Assembly: GCA_014281115.1 (NCBI GenBank)
Contig: JACONQ010000003.1
Span: forward strand, 4,278,001-4,342,000
Reading direction: 5' to 3'
Origin: Laburnicola sp. R22_1
Taxonomy: Eukaryota; Ascomycota; Dothideomycetes; Pleosporales; Didymosphaeriaceae
Length of the DNA stretch: 64,000 nt
A program made the position numbers and the translations under genes. Every line of letters starts with the position of its first letter. Position 1 is the stretch's first letter. Below, in pieces: positions 1-10,565 of this stretch. A model generated the notes under the pieces. It made no database searches. It was given only the letters and a program-made list of their open reading frames with translations, and had not been told where the DNA came from.

Positions 1-1935
1 TACTTAGCGTTATTAATAGCGTTAGGAAAGAGAGGATCTCCCTTACTAAGATATAAAACAATCTTGGCAAAGAGAGGTTTGCAACTAGAGAATTTCTATA
101 TCTTTTTATTAAAACTATTAAGCTCCTTTTAGGTTAGACTATACTTAGCGGCGAGGTTATTATAGTTGTTGTTATTCTAAATAGTATATAAAAAGTACTT
201 ACTATTAACTAGCTTAGGCTACCTATTAGGCAAGGTACTACTAAAGCAATAAACCTATATTTTAGGCTTAACATTGTTACACTTAAAATCTGGGTTATAC
301 TTTATAAAGTTGCTAGCTAAGATTCTATATATAACTACTAGCTCTAGGTAGCTAGTGCTAGACTGGGTCTAGACTAACCTATACTTAGCACGCTTCTAGA
401 GAACGTTTGCATTTCTATAATAAACAATATAATAAAGAATATAGAAGTAGACTCTTACAAATTTGGCTATTATAGTAGAGTTACTTTCTATTATAGAGTT
501 AGCTAAGTGGCTATTAATTATAGAAGTAGTATAGGTAACTATGCTAGCAAAGTCTCGCAACCTACTAAAAGATAGGCACTTAGTATTAGCCTAAGATTAG
601 ATTGCATTCTAGATAGGAGCAAAGGTAGCATTACTAGTAATAATAACGCTAAAGATATAAGTGCTAATAGACTTATTATTGCACAGCTATATAGTTAAGC
701 TAGGTAAGGTAATATTAAGGTTATTAAAGTTATCCTTAAATATTTGTAGGGCGGACTCGCTAAGGCCCTAGCGTAGTAGGCCCTAGCAAATATAGACGCT
801 AATACTAGCTTAACTAGCGCGTCTATAGAGTATAAATAGTCTATCTGTGGTATTAGTATGGCCCTTATTAATATATTCTTGTATTTACTTAGTAAGAGTA
901 GTAATCTTAGCTATAGTAAGGCCGAAAGCCTCTTTAAACCAGCCGAGCTCAAACTTAACTTAGGTAGGCCTAGCTACTTTAGCACTAGAGGAAATCCTGG
1001 CTATGGCTAGTGTGGCCTTTATATTATTAGAGTCTAAGCTAAAGGATATATAAGCGGCAATGCGATGGCTAGAACCTTTGTTGTTAATAGAGTTATATAG
1101 GTTAAAGCCATAGAATATAGTCTCTTTACACCTCTTAATAAGGTTAAGATTAGGATAGACTAACTACTTGTTAGTATTAGGGCCAGCGTCTAAGTATTAG
1201 CTAGAACAAAAGTTCTAAGTCTAAACTAAGCCTAGCAGAATAGTTACTATAGCGGCGAGTGCTACTGTAAGCTATAGTAGTATTACTATAATACTATTAG
1301 AAGAACACTAAATAGGACGTTAGTAAATATAAATTGTAAAGAGGTAGGGCGAGGGTAAAGCCATACCTAGATATTAAGTTAACTATAAACGGATATAAAT
1401 AAATAAATAAATATAGATTAGAAAGACCCCTAATAGCTAATTAGCGACTAATTGTTGCTTGCTGCTGCTGCTAGTGAACTACATCTAATATTTATAGAGC
1501 GTAATAGACGCTATTTATTAACCTTAATCTAATATTTAATTGCTAGTATTTAGTAGAGAGGTATAGTAAAGAAACTATGCCACAGGAAGATAGACTTGCC
1601 AAAAAGATATCTTGGCGCAAAATTAATATCTGCACATCTAATAAGCTGTGCCTTATGGCCGCCTAAGTGGTAGGGTCGCTTTATTATTATACAGTTTATA
1701 TAATAAGTCCTAGTTTGTAGGATTTAATTGTAACGATGCCTTGGCTATAAGGAAGTAACTTTATAGAGTATTAGGGTCCTTAATAAAGTCTAGTAATATT
1801 TTGCTAAGAAGTAGTATCGCGTAATATAGGCGATAGTTCTATAACTTAACAAGAAGATATATGTACATATAAGCTAATATATGTAATTAAATAATAAAAA
1901 GACTATGCAGTTTAAAGTATTTTAGCCAAGTATAA
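1..1935. repeat. RIP-degraded repeat relic, family unknown
   Basis: AT-rich sequence dominated by TA, CTA and TAG steps. No ORF of useful length survives. A plus-strand frame is interrupted mainly by TAG codons through about the first 1.4 kb, as if an old coding region had suffered CAG/CAA-to-stop transitions. I could not recognise a transposase, integrase or reverse-transcriptase motif. The composition returns to normal near 1,940, where the 3' flank of the next gene begins. The element continues off the left edge of the window. Confidence 0.6.
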
Positions 1936-2108
1936 GATATTAAAACTCCTGCCTGTATCTCTTTACCCTCACAAATAAGCCGGCCTTATGTAGGGGAGAA
2001 TTATGAGATAGTGCTGTCACTGCCGTGCCGTACGTAAAGAATGTAATCCAATGGGGGCTTGTTACTTTGCCAAGACGAACAGACGCGGGTCGACGCATAT
2101 GGGCCCAA

Positions 2109-2993
2109 TTAAGCGAGGAAAAGAGTAGCACTGAAAACCGCGGCGAGAGTAGAAACTCCTGCAACAGCAAATCTGGGATTGGCGAGACCGCCCTTCGGAC
2201 ACTCGCTTGGCGGGTCCAGCAGACCCCTGCACTTCTCCTTGAGGTCTGCGGCGGCCATACTCTCGACTGTAGCCTTGTTGATCTGGACTTTGCAGGGGTT
2301 CGAGATTGGTATGGACTGTGTGGTGTTGTTGTTGCCGGTGATCTTGTGTGGCAAGGGCCAGCCTGTGGGGGACGAAGAGCCCAGAACCGCACAGGTCACC
2401 GTCTCATGTGCTGAGGATCCGTTTGAGGATCTGGTCGCAGCCTTGAGTGTCTTGTCAGTTACGTCGATGCCCACTCCCGCGTTTGGGCAGTTCTCGCTAT
2501 TGCCGTTGTTGGTGGCGGCCACGAGGTCCGCCTTTTCGCCACTCGCTCTGATCTCAAAGTCGACCAAGAAGGTGTCTGTGTAGTTGCGCGCCAGGCCGAC
2601 CTCTTCGTGGCTGTCGCACGACGTCCAGTGCGGCTCCCAGAGGACGCGAAGCTTGCCCTCGCCTCCAACCTTGACACGGCTCCACAAAAGATAGGGGTCG
2701 TGCTCTGAGGCGCTGGTCCAGTTGAACTCGTGGAGGCTGTCAATGAGGGTTTCGGTATCCTCGATATCCCCGGTCACGTTGAGGACCTTTAACCAGATGG
2801 AGGCCTTGAGATGCTTAGCCAGCTTGGAGTTCTGGACGGCGAATACAATGGGGAAGTCATCTGCGGGCGAGTATGTGGCGTTGGTACGGGGGAAAACCAG
2901 ACCGATATCCAGGACACCGGCGGCTCTGGCGACGGCGCCGAGGTAGCCAGAGGCACCTACGAGGGCCCATATGGACTGGGAAGCCAGGCGCAT
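2109..2993 (-). CDS. DUF7136-type secreted, probably GPI-anchored protein
   Basis: A 294-aa protein with no visible intron. I place the start at the ATG at 2993 because it opens directly into a signal peptide (MRLASQSIWALVGAS, then a small-residue cleavage region). The longer upstream reading frame is Arg/Gln-rich and crosses a CAG-type microsatellite, so it is more likely 5' UTR. The body resembles fungal DUF7136 proteins: a 'VFPRN'-like segment soon after the signal peptide, a central 'W...SCD' region, several N-glycosylation sequons, and a 'CKVQI...AASM' region near the end. The C terminus is a hydrophobic tail (AVAGVSTLAAVFSATLFLA) preceded by small residues, as expected for GPI attachment. 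The molecular role of this family is unknown. The gene lies between two RIP-degraded tracts but is itself unmutated, so it was probably not duplicated. Confidence 0.82.
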   Translation of the reverse strand: MRLASQSIWALVGASGYLGAVARAAGVLDIGLVFPRTNATYSPADDFPIVFAVQNSKLAKHLKASIWLKVLNVTGDIEDTETLIDSLHEFNWTSASEHDPYLLWSRVKVGGEGKLRVLWEPHWTSCDSHEEVGLARNYTDTFLVDFEIRASGEKADLVAATNNGNSENCPNAGVGIDVTDKTLKAATRSSNGSSAHETVTCAVLGSSSPTGWPLPHKITGNNNTTQSIPISNPCKVQINKATVESMAAADLKEKCRGLLDPPSECPKGGLANPRFAVAGVSTLAAVFSATLFLA

Positions 2994-3919
2994 GGCGGAA
3001 AGCGGACCACGGGCTTTGGTTGCGGTTGTGATTGGCCTTGCTGACAAGATAATTAATAACTGTCTGACTGCTGTTTGCTGCCTCTGCTGCTGTTGCTGCT
3101 GCGGTCCTTTTGGGGATGACCTTGCTAGGACGCCATCGGCGAGAATAGGTGTAAAATCGGGCGACAAACACGCGGCACAGCTTTGAGTTGAAATCACAGC
3201 GCTTAGTGTCTCGGCCGGGGCGGACCGCCTGGCCGTCTTGGCGCGATTGGCGCGCGGCAATGTGCCGAGAGCTGTTCCCCTTGCAGGAGGCGGATGCAGC
3301 GCGTACCGCGTTCTGGGCCAGCGGTATTAGATTTGGTGCTGTTGATTGGCTAGACAGGGATTCCAAATGCGGTTACAACGTCTATTATACTAATAACAAA
3401 AATATTATTAACCTTCTAGTTTAGTATGTAAGAGTCAACAGTAAACTGTAATAAGAGACGCTACCGCCAAGCCTGCAGAATAACAGACTATTAATAGGCT
3501 TTATTTATTACTATTAGCCAGATATTATATTATAAATACTTACCTCTTAAGAGTCTCGTGGTGTATTCGCTATTATACTAATCTTATTACGTAGTCTAGG
3601 CGTGGCTATGGCAGTTAGCGTGGCATAGAAAATGGATTAATACCTTATTTGTCTCGTGATATTAAGCCTTAGCGATATTATTACAAGAATTCTGTCTTAG
3701 ATACTCTGCTCTACTGCGGCATAGTATTCTGCTCTACTGCAGCATAGTATTTAGCGCCCAAGGCATAAGGGAAAAGCGCACAAGATTAGCGTACAATATG
3801 GCCTTCTAGTAATTATTATATTAGCTGTGAGTTTATTTCTATTCTGTAGAACATCTTCTCTAAACTAGTTACTCTTTTAATCTTAGTTTCTACTCTACTC
3901 TATTTAGTCTCTTTTTAAA
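2994..3919. other. Divergent intergenic region with CAG-type microsatellite; distal half RIP-mutated
   Basis: Shared upstream region of the DUF7136 gene (minus strand) and the LysM gene (plus strand). Positions 3060-3105 carry a run of CTG/CAG-like triplets in the presumed 5' UTR of the DUF7136 gene. From about 3,400 the base composition becomes AT-rich with many TA and CTA steps, matching the mutated 5' exon of the LysM gene that follows. I see no further gene. Confidence 0.5.
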
Positions 3920-4201
3920 ATGCACGCGGTACGTATTTATCTTATTCTACTTAGCCTTCTCTCTAGCCTAGGCCTGGACATTGTCTTAGCCAGCAGATTA
4001 AGGCCTATTATCGCCCGCTATAGTGTTACTTATTACTTTAACATCTAGACAGAGGCCGACGAGACCTGCAATAATATATCTGCCTTCTAGGGTATTTTAG
4101 TCTAAGAGTTCACTAAGCTTAATCCAGGTATAACCTATTTTAACCTTTAGGCTGGCAAGTCATACTGTGTTACTAGTAAGTATACAGATAATAATAGTTA
4201 G
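3920..4201 (+). pseudogene. LysM-domain secreted protein, 5' part (signal peptide and first LysM-like region)
   Basis: Start ATG at 3920, followed by a hydrophobic signal peptide (MHAVRIYLILLSLLSSLGL, about residues 1-24). Next comes a divergent first LysM-like module with the family's Y-S-V, ET-C, LNPGI and YCV signposts. The frame holds TAG codons where Gln is expected, consistent with CAG-to-TAG transitions. It runs in phase into the 8-bp target duplication of the hAT element at 4202 and resumes in phase at 7921. The two parts with one duplication copy add up to 419 codons, stop included. LysM proteins bind chitin; secreted fungal ones can shield hyphae or sequester chitin fragments. This part, but not most of the 3' part, is strongly RIP-mutated. 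Confidence 0.8.
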
Positions 4202-5816
4202 CAATACTTCTATTAGTACGTAGTATAGATCCGTAGTATAGATCTATATAGTGTATATATAGAAACTATATAAGTAGCCATCTTAGCCTCTATACATATA
4301 TATAAGGTCGCAATATAGATTTATATATATAGCCATATATAGCTATATATATAAATATACAGGTACCCTTTTTAGTATTATTTTAGCGTTATTTTAGTGT
4401 TATTTTAGTGTAAAAAACACTAAAATCACTATGTTTTTAGCGTTAACTTTTAAGCTCTAGTAATTAGAAATTTTGCTTAAGATACTATCCTTATATGTTA
4501 TTATTGTTTTTCTACCCATAGTAAGTCATAGTGAAGTTTTAAATTCTATTAACCACATTACCACGTTGTTGCTATCGCCGCCAGCCATTATTGTCGTCTT
4601 ATCTTAGCGTAATATAGATTGCCACCTACGCAGTTAACTACCGTAAGCAGCTTAGGACTTATTATAGGCCTTAGCATTGTTATTATTGTCCTCGCAGTAG
4701 TTGCCATATTATTCTGCAGCGTTAAAGAGGCTGGGTAAATAGCCAGTACAGTTTACAGTCTCTACAGCCTTATTATCGCAGGTGTTCTTAGTACTAGCAT
4801 CCTCGCCACTACCTAAGTCGCTAATTAGCTTAAGCGACTTAAGCGGCGTTGCGTCCGCGTCTACGTTCTCTCTTAACTTATTACGCTTACTATATAACCT
4901 GCCTTATACATACCCTAACACTAAGAATAAATCTAATATTGGCCTACACTTTAATATTAACTAGAACAATATATATAAGTACCACTAGCACCTACTAGGC
5001 AACACGCTAGGTTATCGCGTTATTAATAAGCGCCAACTTCTTAGTAGCGCAGCCAGGTCCCCTATATATAATTACAGCGCAGATTTAGTATTTTGCAACA
5101 CTAGCGCTAGTAGTAAGAAAAGACGCATCTAGTTATATAAGTACTGCTATAAGATAAAGAAGCGCAATTGTACAAAGTTTTTAGAGTCCACCTACTATAG
5201 AACAAAACACCTAGAAAAGACCTATTTTATATTAGCGACAGGTAGTCTAGTAGCAGGGCTAGTAGTTGTAACACCTTTTAACGCCGCTCAAGGTACAATT
5301 AGTGTTCTAGATGCAGATAGCGTCCTATTAAAGGCACTATAGCAAGAGGAGGAGTTATAGAGGGCCTATATTAACTAGGTTATTACTAATAATATATCCT
5401 TTACAGAGGCGACCTCGCCAGCAACAAGAGCGCTACTTACCTAAAATCGCCGCTCGCTGCTCGCTACCCTCCCTACCAATCCCACCATACTCGCGGCGTA
5501 CATTACAAACATGCTAAAGAAGAGAACAAAGAAGGTGGCCTCTCTACTACACAGTGCTAAGTCTCTTATCCATATCAGCATCAACATATAGACGTCAAGC
5601 AACTACCTATTATTTCTTAGTGTTATAGCGCACTTTGTTAGTTAGTTATACATACCTACTAGCTCCAGGCGTTGTATACACTTACTAACTTTATTATATA
5701 GACGCGCAAAAAATCTACTAGGACATCCTTATCGCCTTCTATAACCTCTCTAGTAACCACACAGGCGAAAACTAGGGCGCTATTATCGCGGCGGTTGTGT
5801 TAGAGTATAGGTTTTA

Positions 5817-6198
5817 TGTCGGAGCAAAAGTGTCAGATACGTAAGTATCTTTGATGAGATGAGATGAAAGTGATGGATTTGATGATGAATTGATTGTCGA
5901 GTGATCTCTGTCGGAGAAGCTCAGCTATCGTACGCAATATCTATCTAGCGCTAAGACGCACTAGTAATAGTGCGGAGTAGTGTAACAGTAGTACGCCAGT
6001 CTCCTTTGTGTATTTCACAGTGATCTCACAGTGAAATCACTGTAAGTTACACCAACTGTCGTCATAAGGAGACCATGTGATCGGACGCACGTGACTACTG
6101 GATTTCACAGTGAAATCACAGTGATTTCCAGTGACCTGATATCTGACAAAAAGGCTAACCTTCCACTCCTAAGAATAGAAGAATAATGAACCGTCACA
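5817..6198. mobile_element. 59-bp TG...CA micro-element, interrupted by a solo LTR
   Basis: The outer element begins TGTCGGAGCAAAAG and ends CCGTCACA. Its 5-bp target duplication TTTTA lies at 5812-5816 and 6199-6203. Removing the inner solo LTR (5831-6148) and one AAAAG duplication leaves 59 bp, matching the uninterrupted copy at 56523-56581, which has its own different duplication GTACT. TG...CA ends plus a 5-bp duplication are the hallmarks of an LTR, so this is best read as a solo LTR of an extremely short-LTR retroelement. Confidence 0.85.
5831..6148 (+). mobile_element. 318-bp solo LTR inside the micro-element
   Basis: Begins TGTCAGATACG and ends ATATCTGACA. Flanked by the 5-bp duplication AAAAG (5826-5830 and 6149-6153). 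A second copy lies in inverted orientation at 31116-31433 and differs at only about two positions. The LTR contains clustered palindromic CAGTGA/TCACTG words. It is related in layout to the 293-bp LTRs of the Copia element at 31467-36947, so it likely belongs to a sister Copia family. Confidence 0.9.
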
Positions 6199-7689
6199 TT
6201 TTAGAACAAGTTTGGCTACTTTATAGGTGACAACGCAATAAACAACAATATAATATTTATTAACGCCCTTAATATACTCCTTAAGCTTAAACCCACAGCT
6301 AAGAACCAAATACGCTGCGCGGGATATATTATTAATCTAATTGTCAAGGCCATTATATACAGCGACAGAGTCTCTTAATTTAAGCGCAACCTAGCCAACG
6401 CACCACCTAAGTCGCAATTCGCGATATTTCGCTATTGCGGTATTATTAGACAGCTGCACAACCTTATTATCGCTATTAACGCGTCTAACAAGTGTTGCTA
6501 TATATTCCAGCAGATACAACGCAAGGACGTTAGCGAGCTTCTTTAGTTTACGCCCTTAACACTAGTTATTAATAGCGGAGTAAGGTGGCACTCTGTGTAC
6601 CTTATACTAGTGCGCAGCTATAAGCTAAAGAAGTCTATTAACTAGTTTATCCGCCAATAGCGTTAGTTAAAGGGCGTCGTCAATAATGCGGAGAACAAGG
6701 AGGAGGAGGACGGCTTTAATCCCGCACTTAATTATCTCACGCCTAACAAATAGGACCAGGCTAAGAGCCTCGCTAATATGCTCTAGCCATCTTATAAGAT
6801 AATAAAAAGACTTAAGGGCAACACAAGCAAGTCTAGTTTTAGCTCTATCTGGCAAACAATTACAAATCTAAACGTCCTTAACTTAACAATTAGGGAGGAA
6901 AAACGTACCCTTAAAAACAGCCACAACGAGTTCCTAAAGGGAGGTATTAATCAAGGTTTTAAAAAGCTCAACACATACTAGTTAAGGATAATATTTAACA
7001 TCACACTGTCTCCGTACGCTATCGCCACCATCCTCACCCCGCGACTACGTATTGCTTAGTTCAAGCAGCGATGGCGGCACAACAACAAATATTATTGTAA
7101 GGTAAAGTTAGACATAAAAGCGACCTTTAAGCTATATGTTAAGCGATTTTCGGAGCAGCCATTACGAGGAGGCGACAAGAGGCTAGAGACCAAGCCTCCT
7201 TCTCACTAGAAGACACCTGACAGTTACGCGTCGCGATATGAGGACTCGCTAGCTGTTAACACCCATTACATAATAGGTTATAAGTATAAGGCTAAGAAGG
7301 CCCGCATAAGCAAGCTTAACAATTACTATGCGACCCACAATGAACACCTTGCTGTCTTTGCAAACACCAACAATAAACGCCTAGACAATCCAATTACCTG
7401 GTGGGAGCAGGTTGGTTTTAAGTTGTATCCCACTCTCTATTAAATAGCCCTTAATTACCTGTCTATCCCCGCAACGTTATGCGACTATGAGAGAGCGTTT
7501 AGCGGGGTAGGGAGGACAGTTACTGGCGACCGAAATTGTCTCTAGGGCGGCAATATTAAAGCTTTACAATTGTAGAAGAATTGGGTAAAGAGAGGAGCTG
7601 TACAAAGTCACCTTAACAACCTTGTTAGGTCAGCTATTCGATAAGTACAATAAGTACTATACTCAGTGTGAAAACACTGAAAAAACACT

Positions 7690-7912
7690 ATAAAAAGTGG
7701 ACCCGTACATCCGTATATACGGCCAAATCTACGGATCCGTACGTACGTACAGCCCTCAGTATACGGGTCCCGTACGTACAGATGACAGTCCGTATACGGT
7801 CCCGTACGTACGGGTCACTGTACGGTACGCGTACCAAATACGCCAAGATTTGGTCCGTACAGACTCCCTTTACTGTACGGGTGTACGGGTGTACGTACGG
7901 ATGGAAGCGCTG
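7690..7912. repeat. hAT subterminal array of CCGTAC/GTACGG words (copy A, right end)
   Basis: Many partly palindromic CCGTAC/GTACGG motifs in both orientations, packed next to the terminal inverted repeat. Equivalent arrays stand at both ends of copy B. Subterminal short motifs in hAT elements are usual transposase binding sites. That role is inferred here. Confidence 0.75.
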
Positions 7913-8948
7913 GTGGTCAGACTACTCCCCCTCCTTCGCCTACGACCACGTCCGCCCCACCGACAACGCCTCCTACCACTCCTCCCACCACCATCCGGAC
8001 TTCTACCATCTCCAGCACCACCACGGCCCCCAACCCCAGCAACTCCCCCGCCATGCCTGGTATCGTAGAAAACTGTGACCGTTTCTACAAGGTCCAGCCC
8101 GGCGACGGTTGTGAATCCATCGCCCAGAAGAACGGCATCACCACTGCACAGTTCAAGTCCTGGAATACCGAGATCAACGCCTCCTGCTCCAACCTTTGGC
8201 TTGATTACTATTTCTGTGTCCACGTTCCGGGTGGTACTACCCCGCCCACCACCACCACCACCACCACCACCACCGGTCCCTCTCCCAGCAACTCTCCCCT
8301 CATGCCTGGTGTTGTGGGAAACTGCAATCGCTTCTACATGGTTCAGTCCGGCGATGGTTGCGACTCTATTGCCCAGAAGAGCGGTATAACCACTGCCCAG
8401 CTGAAGTCCTGGAACACCGAGATCAACGCTTCCTGCTCCAACCTCTGGCTTGACTACTACATCTGCATTGGTGTCCCCGGAGCCGTGACCACCACCTCTC
8501 CACCCGCGCCCAGCAACTCCCCCGCCCTGCCCGGCGCCGTGTCCGACTGCAACAAGTGGTACAAGATCCAATCGGGCGATTCTTGTGACAATGTTGCCGC
8601 CAAGAACACAATCACCATCGCTTAGCTCCGTAGCTTCAACACCCAGATCAACTCCAGTATGTACCCACAGCACTCTCCTCGTCTCTCGCTCACTCACTGA
8701 CTGTCGCAGGCTGCAACAACTTCTGGATCGACTACTATGCTTGCGTCGGAACCCCCACCGCCGCCACGCCCATGCCCGGCATAGTCTCGGGCTGCACCCG
8801 CTACTACCAGGTCGTCTCCGGCGACTCGTGCGATGCCATCGCCTCCAAGGCCGGCATCACCGTCGCCAACTTCCGCAAGTGGAACACGGCTATCAACGCG
8901 GGCTGCGCAAACATGTGGCTCGACGCGCTGGTCTGCACCAAGGCGTAG
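7913..8948 (+). pseudogene. LysM-domain secreted protein, 3' part (four LysM domains)
   Basis: Continues the gene begun at 3920 in phase after the hAT element. A Pro/Thr-rich linker (7921-8050) is followed by LysM domains at about 8053-8225, 8305-8480 and 8530-8745, the last interrupted by an intron at 8657-8709 (GTATGT...CGCAG, 53 nt), and then 8770-8945. Each has the fungal signature: Y-x-V/I-x-SGD-x-C near its start, then W/F-N-T-x-IN, and a closing C-x-N-x-W-x-D-Y. A (ACC)n tract encodes the Thr linker at 8240-8275. An in-frame TAG at 8623-8625 stands where the repeats have Gln, a CAG-to-TAG change. The original protein would have been about 418 aa with five LysM-like modules. It is dead twice over: hAT insertion and nonsense codon. 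Confidence 0.88.
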
Positions 8949-10040
8949 TCGGAGCCCTCTCTTCTACCTGTAAGCGGCCCCTAGGGGGTGTTGAAATGGT
9001 TGCACAATGATCTCTAGACTATATCATGTGATTGGGTGATGTCACGTTTTTTGGATGGTGTTGGTTGCTTTGATGGTCACGTCAAGATAACTACCCCTAA
9101 ATTATCTCAGGAGGTGAATTGATGTCAGTTCAAAAGTAGGCAGGGGAAGGAAGGAGCACCTGCGCACCTGCCGCACTCACCAACACATGAGAACATTAGC
9201 TACTAGCCAATTTATAGTACAATACGATGCACAGCAGTGTGCTGTAGTACCTGGTAGTTAATTCTTGAGTATTGTCGACCTTGCGCACCATATAGGGCAT
9301 GTTGCAGCTATTGACGCGGAACATTCACCCTGTGAGCTCTCATCCGAACTTTGCTAAGACGTACGAACGCCAAAAAGCATAAGATCAATGTGATTTAAGA
9401 TCATCTCAACATAAAGATTAATTTCTAATTGAGATTAATTCACAACTGATATTAGCTTACATATAAGATAGTATAGAGACGAATGTTCACTTAGAATAGT
9501 CTCTTTTTAAGGTTATATTATCGTACTACATTATCTTACGTACAATATATGACTGTTATATATGCGCGTCAATGAGATTATCTTACAATGATCTCGAAAA
9601 GTGAGCTCATCACATGCTTATCTCAACCCCCCCGGGGGGCGCGCTACGGTAGCAATAAAGAAAAAATATGTAAGAAAGTAAATCCGTAATATTAAATTAG
9701 TATAAAAAATCTCTATAAATAATATACTTATTATTATATCGCGACTTCGAACCGTGACGCACACGTATTTTTTGTGACAATCTTTTTACGCTTTTTTTGG
9801 ATTAATAAGCAGGGGGCTCTGCTTTTTTTTGTGTTATCGTTTGAGATGGAAACCTTTGTCGTCTTACCCTTAGGGTATTTTAATATAACACCACATTATT
9901 ATATATATAAATATATATAGGAAGATATAAGGGGTGTATAAGGCGGATCGTATTGCTATTCTCAGATACATGTTCACTCCGCCTGGAGTTGAAACCATAA
10001 CCGATCTTACCACTATATTCCGAAGACTGCCCGCCGGTGT
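8949..10040. other. Intergenic region, no gene seen
   Basis: 3' flank of the LysM pseudogene. AT-rich and probably RIP-touched from about 9,360 to 9,980. It contains a C/G palindrome near 9,628 and an (AT)n run near 9,899. I find no supported coding region. Confidence 0.5.
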
Positions 10041-10049
10041 ATTTCACAG

Positions 10050-10330
10050 GAAGTATTTTGCAAGATTTGCACTGCAAGTATAGCCTATTTCTTAAAGCCG
10101 CAGAGCAGAGCTTGGCGGTGGACTTAACAAGTGCACTTCGTAAGATTTGCACAGCAAGTGCAGCCTAGTTCTTAAATTCGAAGCGCAGAGATTACCGGTG
10201 AATCTAATAGAGTACTTACCGGAAGGTCAACGATGGTGTTCTTCCTGCCTTTGTAAGATTTGCACAGTATATACAACCTAGTTCTTGTAGCCGTAGAGCA
10301 GGGCTTATCTCCGAGGAATCATCAGAGCTT
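10050..10330. repeat. Three degenerate tandem units of roughly 90-110 bp
   Basis: The words GTAAGATTTGCACAGCAAGT, CCTAGTTCTTAAA and AGCGCAGAG-like recur in the same order at about 10,055, 10,140 and 10,250, each copy diverged. The array ends about 240 bp before the SDR start codon, so it lies in or near that gene's upstream region. Function unknown. Confidence 0.65.
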
Positions 10331-10565
10331 GGGCTACAGCACCGCACTACTTGCATGATAATTGCATCCCGCAACCACATGCTTACAAACTCCCCACCCA
10401 AGCAACTGTTTCCATCGTTTAACCTTCGGTCTTCCAGTGTTCTTAAGACTCTCCGTGCCGTAGGCTCGATATTATGAATCTGCCACACACATATCACAGA
10501 CTCACACAATATCCTTACTGGTACTTCTCTTTCGCTATCCTATCTACACCTCACACTTTGTCATT

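Larger units (their letters stand above)
4482..7644 (+). pseudogene. hAT transposase (copy A), RIP-inactivated
   Basis: This aligns along its whole length with the 924-codon transposase frame of copy B. The start codon is changed from ATG to ATA. Many Gln and Trp positions have become stops. An N-terminal Ser-rich region, a BED-type C2H2 finger region (about 5,100-5,230) and the C-terminal hAT dimerisation region (about 7,400-7,520, with LSIPAT-C-YERAFSG) can still be followed. A nested insertion (5817-6203 including the duplication) interrupts the centre. No functional protein is possible. Confidence 0.88.
4202..7912 (+). mobile_element. hAT transposon copy A, inserted in the LysM gene
   Basis: The element begins CAATACTTCTATT and ends in the complement of CAGCGCTTCCATC; the left end is the same inverted repeat after G-to-A and C-to-T changes. 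The flanking 8-bp duplication is GTGGTCAG on the right (7913-7920) and ATAGTTAG on the left (4194-4201), again differing only by such transitions. Without the nested insertion at 5817-6203 the length is 3,324 bp, against 3,323 bp for copy B at 17059-20381. Most of the body is strongly RIP-mutated, but the last roughly 270 bp match copy B closely. The orientation is opposite to copy B. Confidence 0.95.

Noticed and set aside
2994..3260. N-terminal extension of the DUF7136 ORF (89 codons with a polyQ stretch)
   Set aside because: The downstream Met starts a good signal peptide, which would be buried by the extension; the polyQ comes from a CAG-type microsatellite.
7668..8078. ORFs running from the hAT end into the LysM gene
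   Set aside because: They are not in the LysM frame and owe their openness to the GTACGG array; a mirror ORF occurs at the other hAT copy (17040-17303).
7870..8697. 275-codon minus-strand ORF opposite the LysM domains
   Set aside because: Gly/Val/Arg-rich shadow of the LysM coding strand without any domain of its own.
9620..9640. C7G6 palindrome as a possible regulatory site or terminator
   Set aside because: An isolated homopolymer palindrome in intergenic AT-rich sequence; nothing ties it to a function.
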